This document shows, one piece after another, positions 23,391-31,054 of a DNA stretch of 43,624 nucleotides (its first letter is position 1; the number at the start of each line of letters is the position of its first letter). The position numbers and the translations under genes are program-made. This DNA comes from JACJWR01 sp964556255 (GTDB taxonomy: Bacteria; Actinomycetota; Actinomycetes; S36-B12; UBA10799). The stretch is from assembly GCA_964556255.1 (NCBI GenBank), contig CAZKVQ010000024.1:1-43624 (forward strand), written 5' to 3'. The notes below the pieces were generated by a model. The model did not search any database. It was given only the letters and a program-made list of their open reading frames with translations, and was not told the DNA's origin.

Positions 23391-23396
23391 TATCGT
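23391..23396 (+). promoter_or_regulatory. -10 element of WETP peptide copy D
   Basis: TATCGT, with its first base 45 nt before the copy D ATG, preceded by GACGTGG. Sequence and distance parallel the copy C promoter. Confidence 0.5.
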
Positions 23397-23435
23397 CGAC
23401 GCATCGGACATCTACAACCTTCTGGGAGTGCCGTC

Positions 23436-23543
23436 ATGCAGTGGGAGACGCCGAGGCTGACACTGCTCAGTGATGCACTTGATGCTGAGAACAAGTTTTC
23501 GATGTTCGTCGTTGAGATGGGTCCCACTGCCGGACCTTCGTAA
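23436..23543 (+). CDS. WETP-family small peptide, copy D
   Basis: A 35-residue frame beginning MQWETPRLTLLSDALDAENK and ending GPTAGPS. W3, E4, T5, P6, R7, L8, L11, D16, E18, K20, E27, G33, P34 and S35 match copy C without gaps. GGGAG lies 7 nt before the ATG, and a -10-like TATCGT lies 45 nt upstream. The variable segment reads FSMFVVEMGPTA, hydrophobic and cysteine-free. Like the others it has no adjacent processing enzyme in the window. Its function is unknown. A RiPP-type precursor or a small regulatory or toxic peptide are the main possibilities. Confidence 0.75.
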   Translation: MQWETPRLTLLSDALDAENKFSMFVVEMGPTAGPS

Positions 23544-23794
23544 AGGCGGTCGGGAGTTGGACGAACCTGCATTTCCGTGCCGGAGGGACGCGCGCGGTCT
23601 GCACCTGGATTGACCCGCGGTAGGGCAGGTCTACGCCTGGCACTATTGAGTTTGAGGCCTTGCACGGGCCAGGGGGACACACCGGTCAGACTCCCGCACG
23701 CCAACGGTGCGATGGCGCCATCGATCCGGTACGAGAGGCTTCGGGAACACTCGTTCGAGCCGAACTTGTACACAACTTGTGCAGCCAAGCAGAT
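23544..23794. other. Gene-poor stretch before tRNA-Pro
   Basis: No supported gene. The plus-strand frame that runs into the tRNA (its last residues read LTGFEPATP) is the usual false translation of a tRNA complement. A tandem AACTTGT pair near 23764 is the only local repeat noticed. Confidence 0.5.
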
Positions 23795-23826
23795 GAGGCG
23801 GCTCCGGATTTCTCCGAAACCGCCTC
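23795..23826 (-). terminator. Probable tRNA-Pro terminator hairpin
   Basis: On the minus strand GAGGCGG and CCGCCTC pair fully. The stem continues through two mismatches to TCCG/CGGA around a GAAA loop. It starts 19 nt after the tRNA-Pro 3' end. There is no U tract, so termination is inferred from position and stability. Confidence 0.45.
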
Positions 23827-23844
23827 TGACCTGCTACTTCACTG

Positions 23845-23918
<74 letters not shown>

Positions 23919-24125
23919 CCGCCCGCTGCACCCTCACCGGAGGATGCACGAGCCTTTCACCTGCTTGGCGAAAGCCCTCAGTCACCGTGATGGACACGAC
24001 CCCTGATGCAATGCCTCGGCAAGACTACCCCCGCTACCGCTGCCGGGACCTCGCTGGGTACACCGCAGGCCGCGCGTCGACTCCCCCGCGTGCTCGTCCG
24101 GGCCGCTGTCCACAGCCTTGGGGAA

Positions 24126-25610
24126 TCAACGACGCTTGCGCTTTTCCCGGATCCGCAACTGAATCTCGATCGGCGTCCCCTCGAAGTCGTATTCCTCGCG
24201 CAGCCGCCGTTCGATGAAGCGTCGGTACCCGGCTTCAAGGAATCCCGTTGTGAAGAGGATGAATGTGGGAGGGCAGGTTCCCGCCTGGGTGCCGAAAAGA
24301 ATGCGGGGCTGTTTGCCACCGCGGATCGGGTGGGGATGGGCGTCGGCGAGCTCCCGTAGGAAGGTGTTGAGCCGACCGGTGGAGATGCGACGCTGCCACG
24401 AGTTGAGAGCATGTTGGAGTTCGGGCACCAACTTCTCCACCCCTCGGCCGGTTTTCGCTGAGATGTTGACCCTCGGCGCCCAGGGGGTGCTCACCAGGTC
24501 CCTCTCCAATTCACGCTCCAGGTAGCGGCGCCGCTCATCGTCCATCAGGTCCCACTTGTTGCAGGCGAGCACCAGCGCGCGTCCGCTCTCGACCACCATC
24601 GTGACCAGCCGCACGTCCTGCTCTGTGAGTGGCTCGCTGGCATCGACCAACACAACCGCTACTTCCGCACGCTCCAGCGCGGCCATGGTGCGCAGGCTCG
24701 CATAGAACTCATGGCCCGAAGCCTCGCGGACTCGCCGACGGATACCTGCGGTGTCGATGAACCACCAGGGTTCACCACCGATCTCGACCAACTCGTCGAC
24801 GGGATCCACGGTGGTGCCGGCCGTCTCATCGACTACGACCCGCTCACTGCCGGCTAGCCGGTTGAGCAGACTCGACTTTCCCACGTTGGGCTTCCCCAGC
24901 AGCGCCACCCGCCTCGGGCCACCGTCACGCTGCGCTGCTCGCCCATGATCGGGCATGACCTCCAGCAGACGATCGAGGAAATCGCCGCTACCGCGGCCAT
25001 GGAGCGCCGACACCGGCCACGGCTCGCCCAGTCCGAGACTCCAGAGGGAAGCCGCCTCGAGTTCGCCACGGACATCGTCGACCTTATTCGCCACAAGGAG
25101 CACCGGCACACCTGCCTTGCGCAGGACCTTGACGACCGCCTCTTCGGTGTCTGTGGGGCCCACGTTGGCGTCGACCACGAGCACGACGACGTCCGCCTCC
25201 GACATTGCCCGTTCGGCCTGCGCCGCAACGGCCGCTGCCATGCCGCGGGTCTTGGTCTCCCAGCCGCCGGTGTCGATCAACACGAACTCGCGACCGTTCC
25301 AATCGGCGTCGTAGCGCACCCGATCACGCGTGACTCCAGGGATGTCCTCGACCACGGCGGCCCGACGGCCCAGGATGCGGTTGACCAGCGAAGACTTGCC
25401 GACATTGGGGCGCCCCACGACCGCGACAACCGGCCGACTGGGTTCGACTGCGACCTCTACTGACTCACCGAGTTGGGAGATCAGCGCCTCCTCCGCCTCT
25501 ATCCGCGCGAGTTCGGCATCCTCGTCGAAGTCCACGTACTCATCGCCGGGCAGCAATACCTCATCTGCGTCTTCCGAGGAATCCGGAGTCAGATCGCCGT
25601 CGTCTGTCAT
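24126..25610 (-). CDS. der: Ribosome assembly GTPase Der (EngA)
   Basis: A double-GTPase protein of 494 residues needed for 50S subunit maturation. After an acidic N-terminal extension of about 55 residues (rich in Asp/Glu), G domain 1 has GRPNVGKSS, DIPGVTRD, DTGGWE and NKVDD. G domain 2 has GKPNVGKSS, ETAGTTVDP, DTAGIR and NKWDL. A C-terminal KH-like domain ends in the basic IREKRKRR. The ATG at 25610 overlaps the plsC stop by 4 nt (ATGA). The longer frame to 25670 only reads back into plsC. It is last in the aroH-tyrA-cmk-plsC-der run, an order common in actinomycetes. Confidence 0.96.
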   Translation of the reverse strand: MTDDGDLTPDSSEDADEVLLPGDEYVDFDEDAELARIEAEEALISQLGESVEVAVEPSRPVVAVVGRPNVGKSSLVNRILGRRAAVVEDIPGVTRDRVRYDADWNGREFVLIDTGGWETKTRGMAAAVAAQAERAMSEADVVVLVVDANVGPTDTEEAVVKVLRKAGVPVLLVANKVDDVRGELEAASLWSLGLGEPWPVSALHGRGSGDFLDRLLEVMPDHGRAAQRDGGPRRVALLGKPNVGKSSLLNRLAGSERVVVDETAGTTVDPVDELVEIGGEPWWFIDTAGIRRRVREASGHEFYASLRTMAALERAEVAVVLVDASEPLTEQDVRLVTMVVESGRALVLACNKWDLMDDERRRYLERELERDLVSTPWAPRVNISAKTGRGVEKLVPELQHALNSWQRRISTGRLNTFLRELADAHPHPIRGGKQPRILFGTQAGTCPPTFILFTTGFLEAGYRRFIERRLREEYDFEGTPIEIQLRIREKRKRR

Positions 25611-26323
25611 CGGTCCGCCCTCTCCGTGGTGGGCAATGGTCCGGGCAGCGACTGCCCGGTGAGAATGCACGCTTCCTTCACGTGATCGTGCAAACGCTGC
25701 CTGATCGATTCACCGGCCGCAGCGATCACCGACCGTCGGGCCGGATCGCCGGTCGTCGACACTGCAAACGGTTCCCCGTAGACCACGTTGATCCTGGAGT
25801 TGCGCGGCGGCACACCGTCCTTGATCATCCCCGGCGCGCGGGTCCCCATGATCGCCATCGGCACAACAGGCGCCCCGGTCATCAGGGCCAGATAGCCGAC
25901 GCCGTGACGGATCGTCGTCACTTCCCCGGATCCCCGGTGCGCCTCTGGGAAGATGCCCAGCGCCCGACCATCCCGAAGGACACCCAGCGCCGTCGCCATC
26001 GCCTTGCGGTCCGGGGCGTCGTAGCGGATGGGGATCTGCCCGGCCATCGCCATGATGCGGTTCAGTGGCGGTGCGAACAGCTCGCTCTTGGCCAGCGCAT
26101 GCACGGGCCGCGATGCGGCCAACACCATCACAGGTCCGTCCAGGAATCCAAGATGGTTGGCCGCGATTATCACCGGGCCACTGGCAGGGATGTTGCGGGC
26201 ACCGAGCACCCCGAACCGATACCAGCGGCGGAACAGCGGGACCCCGAGCCTTCGAGCCTGCGCGGCGCCGCGCTCCTTCGGTAGCTGGATAGCGGGTCCG
26301 GGCTGCAGGGTGGCAATGGTCAT
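25607..26323 (-). CDS. plsC: 1-acyl-sn-glycerol-3-phosphate acyltransferase family protein
   Basis: PlsC-type acyltransferase of 238 residues that transfers an acyl chain to lysophosphatidate or a related acceptor at the membrane. The catalytic H57-x4-D62 lies in ANHLGFLDGP. The second motif, FPEAHRGSGEV, replaces the usual FPEGTRS, a variant seen in the paralogue next to der and cmk. PVVPMAIMGT is the fourth motif. The ATG at 26323 overlaps the cmk stop by 4 nt. The exact acceptor is uncertain because actinomycetes carry several PlsC paralogues. Confidence 0.9.
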   Translation of the reverse strand: MTIATLQPGPAIQLPKERGAAQARRLGVPLFRRWYRFGVLGARNIPASGPVIIAANHLGFLDGPVMVLAASRPVHALAKSELFAPPLNRIMAMAGQIPIRYDAPDRKAMATALGVLRDGRALGIFPEAHRGSGEVTTIRHGVGYLALMTGAPVVPMAIMGTRAPGMIKDGVPPRNSRINVVYGEPFAVSTTGDPARRSVIAAAGESIRQRLHDHVKEACILTGQSLPGPLPTTERADR

Positions 26324-27054
26324 GTGCCCTCTCCGATTCGGGATCTCACCGCAGCAACGGCTTTCGCGATCACCGTATCGAGGTCGTCGAAGGTTCCGTC
26401 GATCACGATGGCGTCCTCCGCCTGCACCAACGGACTCGCACTTCGGGAGGAGTCAGCATGATCCCGTCGGGCAAGCTCGGCAGCGGTGGCATGAACCGCG
26501 CCGCCGTGGCCCCGCGCCGCGTCCTCCGCAGCCCGGCGCGCCGCTCGCACCTCTGGGTCGGCGACGAGAAACAGCTTGACGTCGGCATGTGGCAGTACCA
26601 CCGTTCCGATGTCCCGACCCTCGGCGATCAGTCCCAGGCCGGCGTCTGCGGCGTCGCTCGCGGCCTTCCTCTGCAGTGCAACCATCTGCTTGCGTACCGC
26701 TGGCACCGCCGACACTGAACTCACGGCGGCGGTGACCGGCGGGGTCCGGATCTCGGCTGACACGTCGACGCCGTCCAGAGCAATGGTGGGCGCTTGCGGA
26801 TCGGTACCGATGGAGATTCTGGGTCGGTCGGCGTTCGCTGCCACCGACTCGGAATCGCTGACGTCGATTCCGTTCTGCAACATCCACAAGGTCGCGGCCC
26901 GGTACATGGCGCCGGTATCGAGATAGCGCAAGCCCAAGGCCTTCGCCACGCCCTTGCTCACGCTGGATTTGCCGGAGCCGGCGGTACCGTCGACCGCGAC
27001 GATGGGGGTTCTCACAGACGTCACCCTAGTGGCGTTCAGCCGGTGATATGCCAA
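26320..27054 (-). CDS. cmk: Cytidylate kinase
   Basis: CMP/dCMP kinase of up to 244 residues. The P-loop GTAGSGKSSVSKG follows IVAVDG. YLDTGAMYRAATLWML, the NMP-binding insert and LIAEGRDIGTVVLPHADVKLFLVAD are characteristic. The ATG at 27054 overlaps tyrA by 19 nt. A GTG at 27015, with AGGGTGA just upstream and directly before RTPIVAVDG, is an attractive alternative and would leave no overlap. It couples pyrimidine supply to the neighbouring plsC and der through overlapping genes. Confidence 0.95.
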   Translation of the reverse strand: MAYHRLNATRVTSVRTPIVAVDGTAGSGKSSVSKGVAKALGLRYLDTGAMYRAATLWMLQNGIDVSDSESVAANADRPRISIGTDPQAPTIALDGVDVSAEIRTPPVTAAVSSVSAVPAVRKQMVALQRKAASDAADAGLGLIAEGRDIGTVVLPHADVKLFLVADPEVRAARRAAEDAARGHGGAVHATAAELARRDHADSSRSASPLVQAEDAIVIDGTFDDLDTVIAKAVAAVRSRIGEGT

Positions 27055-28175
27055 CCGCCCGCCGCCAGCGCCGATCGCAACTCCGCGACCGCTGCCGGGA
27101 GTACCGATAGGTGCGCAATCGCGGTCATTCGGCCGACGGTGTGTTCGATGCGGACATCTTCGAGGTTGACGTCCGCCTCGCCCGCGGCGAGGAACAATCG
27201 ACCCAAGGCCCCGGGAGCGTCCTCCACAACGACCGGCAAGGTGACGTAGGACGTGGCTTCGCCACCATGCTTTGCCGGCAGCCGTTCCGCACCGTGGTTG
27301 CCGAGCGCCAGGATCGAGGCGATCGTCTCGACGTTTCGGTCTCGAAGCTCACCGGGGCCCTCGCCGGCAGAGCCACCCTGACCACTCCTCGAGGCGCTAC
27401 CCGACAACGCTCCGCCCAGACGTTCCAGGTCGGCCGCGAGCTCGGTCAACACGGGCGCCACCGCGCTTGCGTTGGACATCAAGATGTCCGCCCACAAATC
27501 GGGGTCGCTCGAGGCGATTCGGACCACGTCGCGCAACCCCTGACCTGAAACCGAGACCGTCGCGTCGTCGACCTCGGCCAGCCGGGCGGCCATCAGCGAT
27601 GCCACCACCTGCGGCGCGTGCGAGGTGAGTGCCACCGCGTGATCGTGAATGTCAGGTGACAGGACCCGGACCACCCCACCCGCGACGTCCACGACAGAGG
27701 TGACCAACTGCACGCGCTCCGGCTCGGACTCCGCCGTAGGTGTGAGCACCCAGGGGCGACTCTCGAACAGGTCGGTGCGCGCGGCGCGCGGCCCGCTGAC
27801 CTCACGACCCGACATCGGATGGCCGCCGACGAATCGCGACAGGTCCGCGCCACTACCGCGCAGCGACTCGATGACCGGATCCTTGACCGAGGCGACGTCC
27901 GTGACCGTGGCGTCGCGGTGGACGTCCAGCGCCTCCGCGACCACATCGGCCGTGACGGAAGGAGGCACCGCCACCACCACCAAGTCCACATCATCAGGTA
28001 CCTCATCGGCCCGCCCGGCGCCACGCTCGGCAGCGATTCGCGCATTGCCGGGCTTGGCGTCCGACGGCCACACCGGCCAGCCGGCTGCGCTGAGCGCCAG
28101 GCCGATAGACGTACCGAGAAGCCCAGTTCCCACCACGAGGACTCGGGGTGGCCCGCCTGGGGTCGAGTCAGTCAT
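27036..28175 (-). CDS. tyrA: Prephenate dehydrogenase with ACT domain
   Basis: NAD(P)-dependent oxidative decarboxylase of tyrosine synthesis, 379 residues. The Rossmann motif LVVGTGLLGTSIGLAL is near residue 12. VAVPP, TDVASVKDPVIESL and GGHPMSGRE (catalytic His) follow, then the helical dimerisation domain. A C-terminal ACT domain (about residues 305-375, starting TLPVVVEDAPGALGRLF) suggests feedback by tyrosine. A Ser/Gly-rich linker lies at about 268-285. The ATG overlaps the aroH stop by 4 nt, so chorismate to prephenate to hydroxyphenylpyruvate is encoded by coupled genes. Confidence 0.95.
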   Translation of the reverse strand: MTDSTPGGPPRVLVVGTGLLGTSIGLALSAAGWPVWPSDAKPGNARIAAERGAGRADEVPDDVDLVVVAVPPSVTADVVAEALDVHRDATVTDVASVKDPVIESLRGSGADLSRFVGGHPMSGREVSGPRAARTDLFESRPWVLTPTAESEPERVQLVTSVVDVAGGVVRVLSPDIHDHAVALTSHAPQVVASLMAARLAEVDDATVSVSGQGLRDVVRIASSDPDLWADILMSNASAVAPVLTELAADLERLGGALSGSASRSGQGGSAGEGPGELRDRNVETIASILALGNHGAERLPAKHGGEATSYVTLPVVVEDAPGALGRLFLAAGEADVNLEDVRIEHTVGRMTAIAHLSVLPAAVAELRSALAAGGWHITG

Positions 28176-28552
28176 CGTTCAGGCTGGTCGGTGATTGCCG
28201 CGGAACCGCGCAAGGCCTCGGTACCCCTGAGGTAGGGGTGCCAGATGTCGGCCCGAGCTCGATCGGTGTCCACATGAGCCATGACCCGGATCACCAGCGG
28301 CATCGAATCGGGCACGTCGAGTTCCTGAGCGCACATCAACGGCACGTCGGTGAGGCCCATTCCGCGGGCTGCTGCCGCTGGGAAGCAGGAGTGGATGTCC
28401 GGTGTCGCGGTGAAAAGCACACTGATCAGATTCTCGGAAGTCAAGTCATTTCCGTCGAGCAAGGTGGTCAGCATCTCGGTGACCGCCTCGTGCATCTCAT
28501 CCGCATCGTCGGCACCCAGACGGGTGGCTCCACGAATGGCACGCACCGTCAT
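28172..28552 (-). CDS. aroH: Chorismate mutase, AroH class
   Basis: Monofunctional chorismate mutase of 126 residues, the trimeric pseudo-alpha/beta-barrel type of Bacillus subtilis AroH. Diagnostic features are VRAIRGATRLGADDADEMHEA (active-site arginine and glutamate region), ISVLFTATPDIHSCFPAAAAR, DVPLMCAQELDVPDSMPLVIR and HPYLRGTEALR. The ATG at 28552 has AAGGAG 8-9 nt upstream. It heads the run aroH-tyrA-cmk-plsC-der. Confidence 0.95.
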   Translation of the reverse strand: MTVRAIRGATRLGADDADEMHEAVTEMLTTLLDGNDLTSENLISVLFTATPDIHSCFPAAAARGMGLTDVPLMCAQELDVPDSMPLVIRVMAHVDTDRARADIWHPYLRGTEALRGSAAITDQPER

Positions 28553-28636
28553 GGCGACTTCTCCTTCACCGCACCGAACCCTTGTCGCACGGCTGTCCGG
28601 CGACCACCTGCAAGCGTAGGCGACCCGTGCGACTGG

Positions 28637-29419
28637 TCACATCCCGGCCGCCGTGTAGAGCTTGCGGCGCTCCGCCGGGGTCAAAGCCCGCAGCGAACCA
28701 GGTCTCAGGGTACCGACGTGCAAGGGTCCGAATCTGGTTCTCATGAGCCGCTTCACAGGATGCCCAACTGCCGCGAGCAGCCGACGCACCACGTGATTAC
28801 GACCTTCATGGATGACGAGTTCGAGCATCGTCTCAGCCGAACCGGCCTCAACGATCCGAACCGAGTCGACCTCCACCGGCCGTCCGTCGATCTCAACCCC
28901 GGCGCGCAACGTCGCCAGGGTCGCCGGCTTCACCGCGCCAGGGACCCTCGCCACATAGGTCTTGTCCACACCGTGCGAGGGGTGGGTCAGCCGATTGGCC
29001 AGTTCGCCGTCGTTGGTCAACAACAGCAGGCCCTCGGTGTCTGCGTCGAGGCGCCCGACGTGGAACAACCGCACCGGCATATCGGCCACCAGATCCCCGA
29101 GGCAGGGCCTTCCCTGCGGATCAGACATGGTGGAGTGCATTCCGCGGGGCTTGTTCAACAGGTAGACCTCGGTCCCCTCCGCGGTAGCGATCCGCTCACC
29201 ATCGACATGGATGACGGCCGTGTCCGGATCGACCCGCAATCCCTGCTCACGGACAACCTCGCCGTCCACCTTCACCCGCCCCCGGTCGATGAGGATCTCG
29301 CAGTACCGTCGCGAACCTACGCCTGCCGCGGCCAGCACCTTCTGAAGCCGAATCCCGGGCTCCGACCCCGCGCCCTTCCACTTCTCAGCCGACGCGTCTC
29401 CTGGCTCACCATCGGACAC
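28637..29419 (-). CDS. rluB: 23S rRNA pseudouridine synthase, RluB family
   Basis: RsuA/RluB-type pseudouridine synthase of about 260 residues. An S4 RNA-binding domain (IRLQKVLAAAGVGSRRYCEILI, about residues 22-85) precedes the catalytic domain with VGRLDADTEGLLLLTNDGELAN, whose aspartate in GRLD is the nucleophile. It continues with KTYVARV and EGRNHVVRRLLAAVGHPVKRLMR. The GTG at 29419, 7 nt after the scpB stop, is the likeliest start. The frame runs open into scpB to 29548, but those residues are non-conserved. It follows scpA and scpB, as in most actinobacteria and Firmicutes. Confidence 0.93.
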   Translation of the reverse strand: MSDGEPGDASAEKWKGAGSEPGIRLQKVLAAAGVGSRRYCEILIDRGRVKVDGEVVREQGLRVDPDTAVIHVDGERIATAEGTEVYLLNKPRGMHSTMSDPQGRPCLGDLVADMPVRLFHVGRLDADTEGLLLLTNDGELANRLTHPSHGVDKTYVARVPGAVKPATLATLRAGVEIDGRPVEVDSVRIVEAGSAETMLELVIHEGRNHVVRRLLAAVGHPVKRLMRTRFGPLHVGTLRPGSLRALTPAERRKLYTAAGM

Positions 29420-29426
29420 GGCCGGA

Positions 29427-30116
29427 TCAACCGTTCGTTTCGATGATCTCCGACAGGACCTCACCCATCGGCACGTGCTCAGCCAAGGGTGGCAACTCGG
29501 AGATGTCGACCAGACCGAGTCGCTCCAGGAAGTACCCGGTGGTTCCATACAGCCCGGCGCCTGACTCAGCCTCGGTACCGACCTGCTCGACGAGCCCCCG
29601 CGTCATGAGGGTGCGCACGACACCATCGACGTTCACTCCTCGAACAGCGGAGATCCGCGCCCTGCTGACCGGTTGGCGATAGGCGATGACGGCGAGGGTC
29701 TCCAAGGCGGCCTGGGACAGACGGGCCGTCTGTCCCTCGGTGATGTATCTGGAGACGAGGTCACTGCATTCAGCGCGGGTGTAGAACCGCCAGCCTCCGC
29801 TGGCCTCGCGAAGATCGAAACCTCGGCCGGACTCCGTGTACTCAGACGCCAGACGGCGCACCTCCAGATCCACCTCGTCGGCCGGCACTCCGGTCACAGC
29901 CGCCATCTCCTCGACCGTCATGGGTTGGTCGGCGATGATGAGGAGTGCCTCCAGCGCCGCAGCGAGGTCAGGGGCCCCGAGGTCGAAGGACTCAGCGTCG
30001 AATCCGGAATCTGGCGCGGAGACATCCCCCTGCTGCGTCAGGACGGCAGCTTCGGGAGTGTCCACGGACTCCAGGTCGGAAGAGAAGTGTTGTTCTTCCT
30101 CGGTTGCCTCGGTCAC
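29427..30116 (-). CDS. scpB: Segregation and condensation protein B
   Basis: Winged-helix kleisin partner of the SMC-ScpAB complex that organises and segregates the chromosome, 229 residues. After an acidic N-terminal tail (about 45 residues), LAAALEALLIIADQPMTVEEMA starts the first winged helix. RLSQAALETLAVIAYRQPVSRARI and VDGVVRTLMTRGLVE form the second, with YGTTGYFLERLGL at the end. The GTG overlaps the scpA stop by 4 nt. Confidence 0.95.
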   Translation of the reverse strand: MTEATEEEQHFSSDLESVDTPEAAVLTQQGDVSAPDSGFDAESFDLGAPDLAAALEALLIIADQPMTVEEMAAVTGVPADEVDLEVRRLASEYTESGRGFDLREASGGWRFYTRAECSDLVSRYITEGQTARLSQAALETLAVIAYRQPVSRARISAVRGVNVDGVVRTLMTRGLVEQVGTEAESGAGLYGTTGYFLERLGLVDISELPPLAEHVPMGEVLSEIIETNG

Positions 30117-31009
30117 GGTTGCTGACCCTCCTGCTCATCGATTTCGGTCACGTCGACGCTGGCCCCGCCGGCCGTCCAGCGGATGTGCAATTCGCTCAGG
30201 CCGGCAGCCTGCTCGAAGGCGACGACCCCCTCGCGGTAGAGCTCCAGCAAGGCGAGGAAACGGGCGATGACGACCATGGTGTTCTCTGCGTTCGCCACCA
30301 GTGACCGGAAGGTCGCGCTGCCCCGACTTCGAAGGTCGGACATCATCAGAGCGGCCTGTTCACGAACGCTCACCGCCGGCGAGTGGATGTGGGAAACAGA
30401 CACCTCTTGCTCGGGCTTCGGTGCCAGCGCCTCCGCAGCCATCGCCGCGAAAGCCTTCGGACCCAGTCCCAGCACGACATCCGGGAGCAGCTGGGCGTAC
30501 TTGTCCTCCAGCGACACCGAGCGGGCGACCCGGCGGCCGGCATTCGCCAACGCCTCCGCCAACAGGACCGACACGGATTTGAAGGCCCGGTACTGCAGCA
30601 GCCGGGCGAACAGCAAGTCTCTGGCCTCGAGCAGGGATAGGTCTTCCTCGTCCTCCACCTCCCCGCTCGGCAGCAGTCTCGCCGCCTTCAGATCCAGCAG
30701 GGTGGCCGCGACCACCAAGAACTCCGTTGTCTCATCGAGATCCCATTCACCACCCTGGGCTCGGATGTAGGCGATGTAGTCGTCGGTGACTTGGTGCAGT
30801 GCCAACTCGGTGACTTCGAGCTTGTGCTTCGCGATCAGGTTGAGCAGCAGATCGAAGGGTCCGGAGAACTCGTCGAGGCTGACGGCGAAGCCACCAGGCA
30901 GATCTGATTCGTCGACCGTGGCCTGGCCATGCTCGGGGAGGTCCGCCTGCTGCTTGCCGGGACCGGGGAGGTCCCCGAGGACGGTGTCGTGCTCCGCCGC
31001 AGTTTCCAT
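30113..31009 (-). CDS. scpA: Segregation and condensation protein A
   Basis: Kleisin subunit of SMC-ScpAB, 298 residues. The N-terminal SMC-neck-binding region reads FSGPFDLLLNLIAKHKLEVTELALHQV, followed by FLVVAATLLDLKAARLLP. The C-terminal winged helix (VVIARFLALLELYREGVVAFEQ) binds the SMC cap. A 42-residue Pro/Glu-rich N-terminal tail precedes the core. It starts 45 nt after the xerD stop. In many actinobacteria a parA-like gene separates xerD from scpA; it is missing here. Confidence 0.95.
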   Translation of the reverse strand: METAAEHDTVLGDLPGPGKQQADLPEHGQATVDESDLPGGFAVSLDEFSGPFDLLLNLIAKHKLEVTELALHQVTDDYIAYIRAQGGEWDLDETTEFLVVAATLLDLKAARLLPSGEVEDEEDLSLLEARDLLFARLLQYRAFKSVSVLLAEALANAGRRVARSVSLEDKYAQLLPDVVLGLGPKAFAAMAAEALAPKPEQEVSVSHIHSPAVSVREQAALMMSDLRSRGSATFRSLVANAENTMVVIARFLALLELYREGVVAFEQAAGLSELHIRWTAGGASVDVTEIDEQEGQQP

Positions 31010-31054
31010 CGGACCACCGTATCGTCCCGATGGTTCAGGATCTGGTTGCGACGC

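Noticed and set aside
23192..23788. 198-residue minus-strand frame across the WETP region
   Set aside because: It runs antisense to copy D and through copy E in another frame, with no conserved features.
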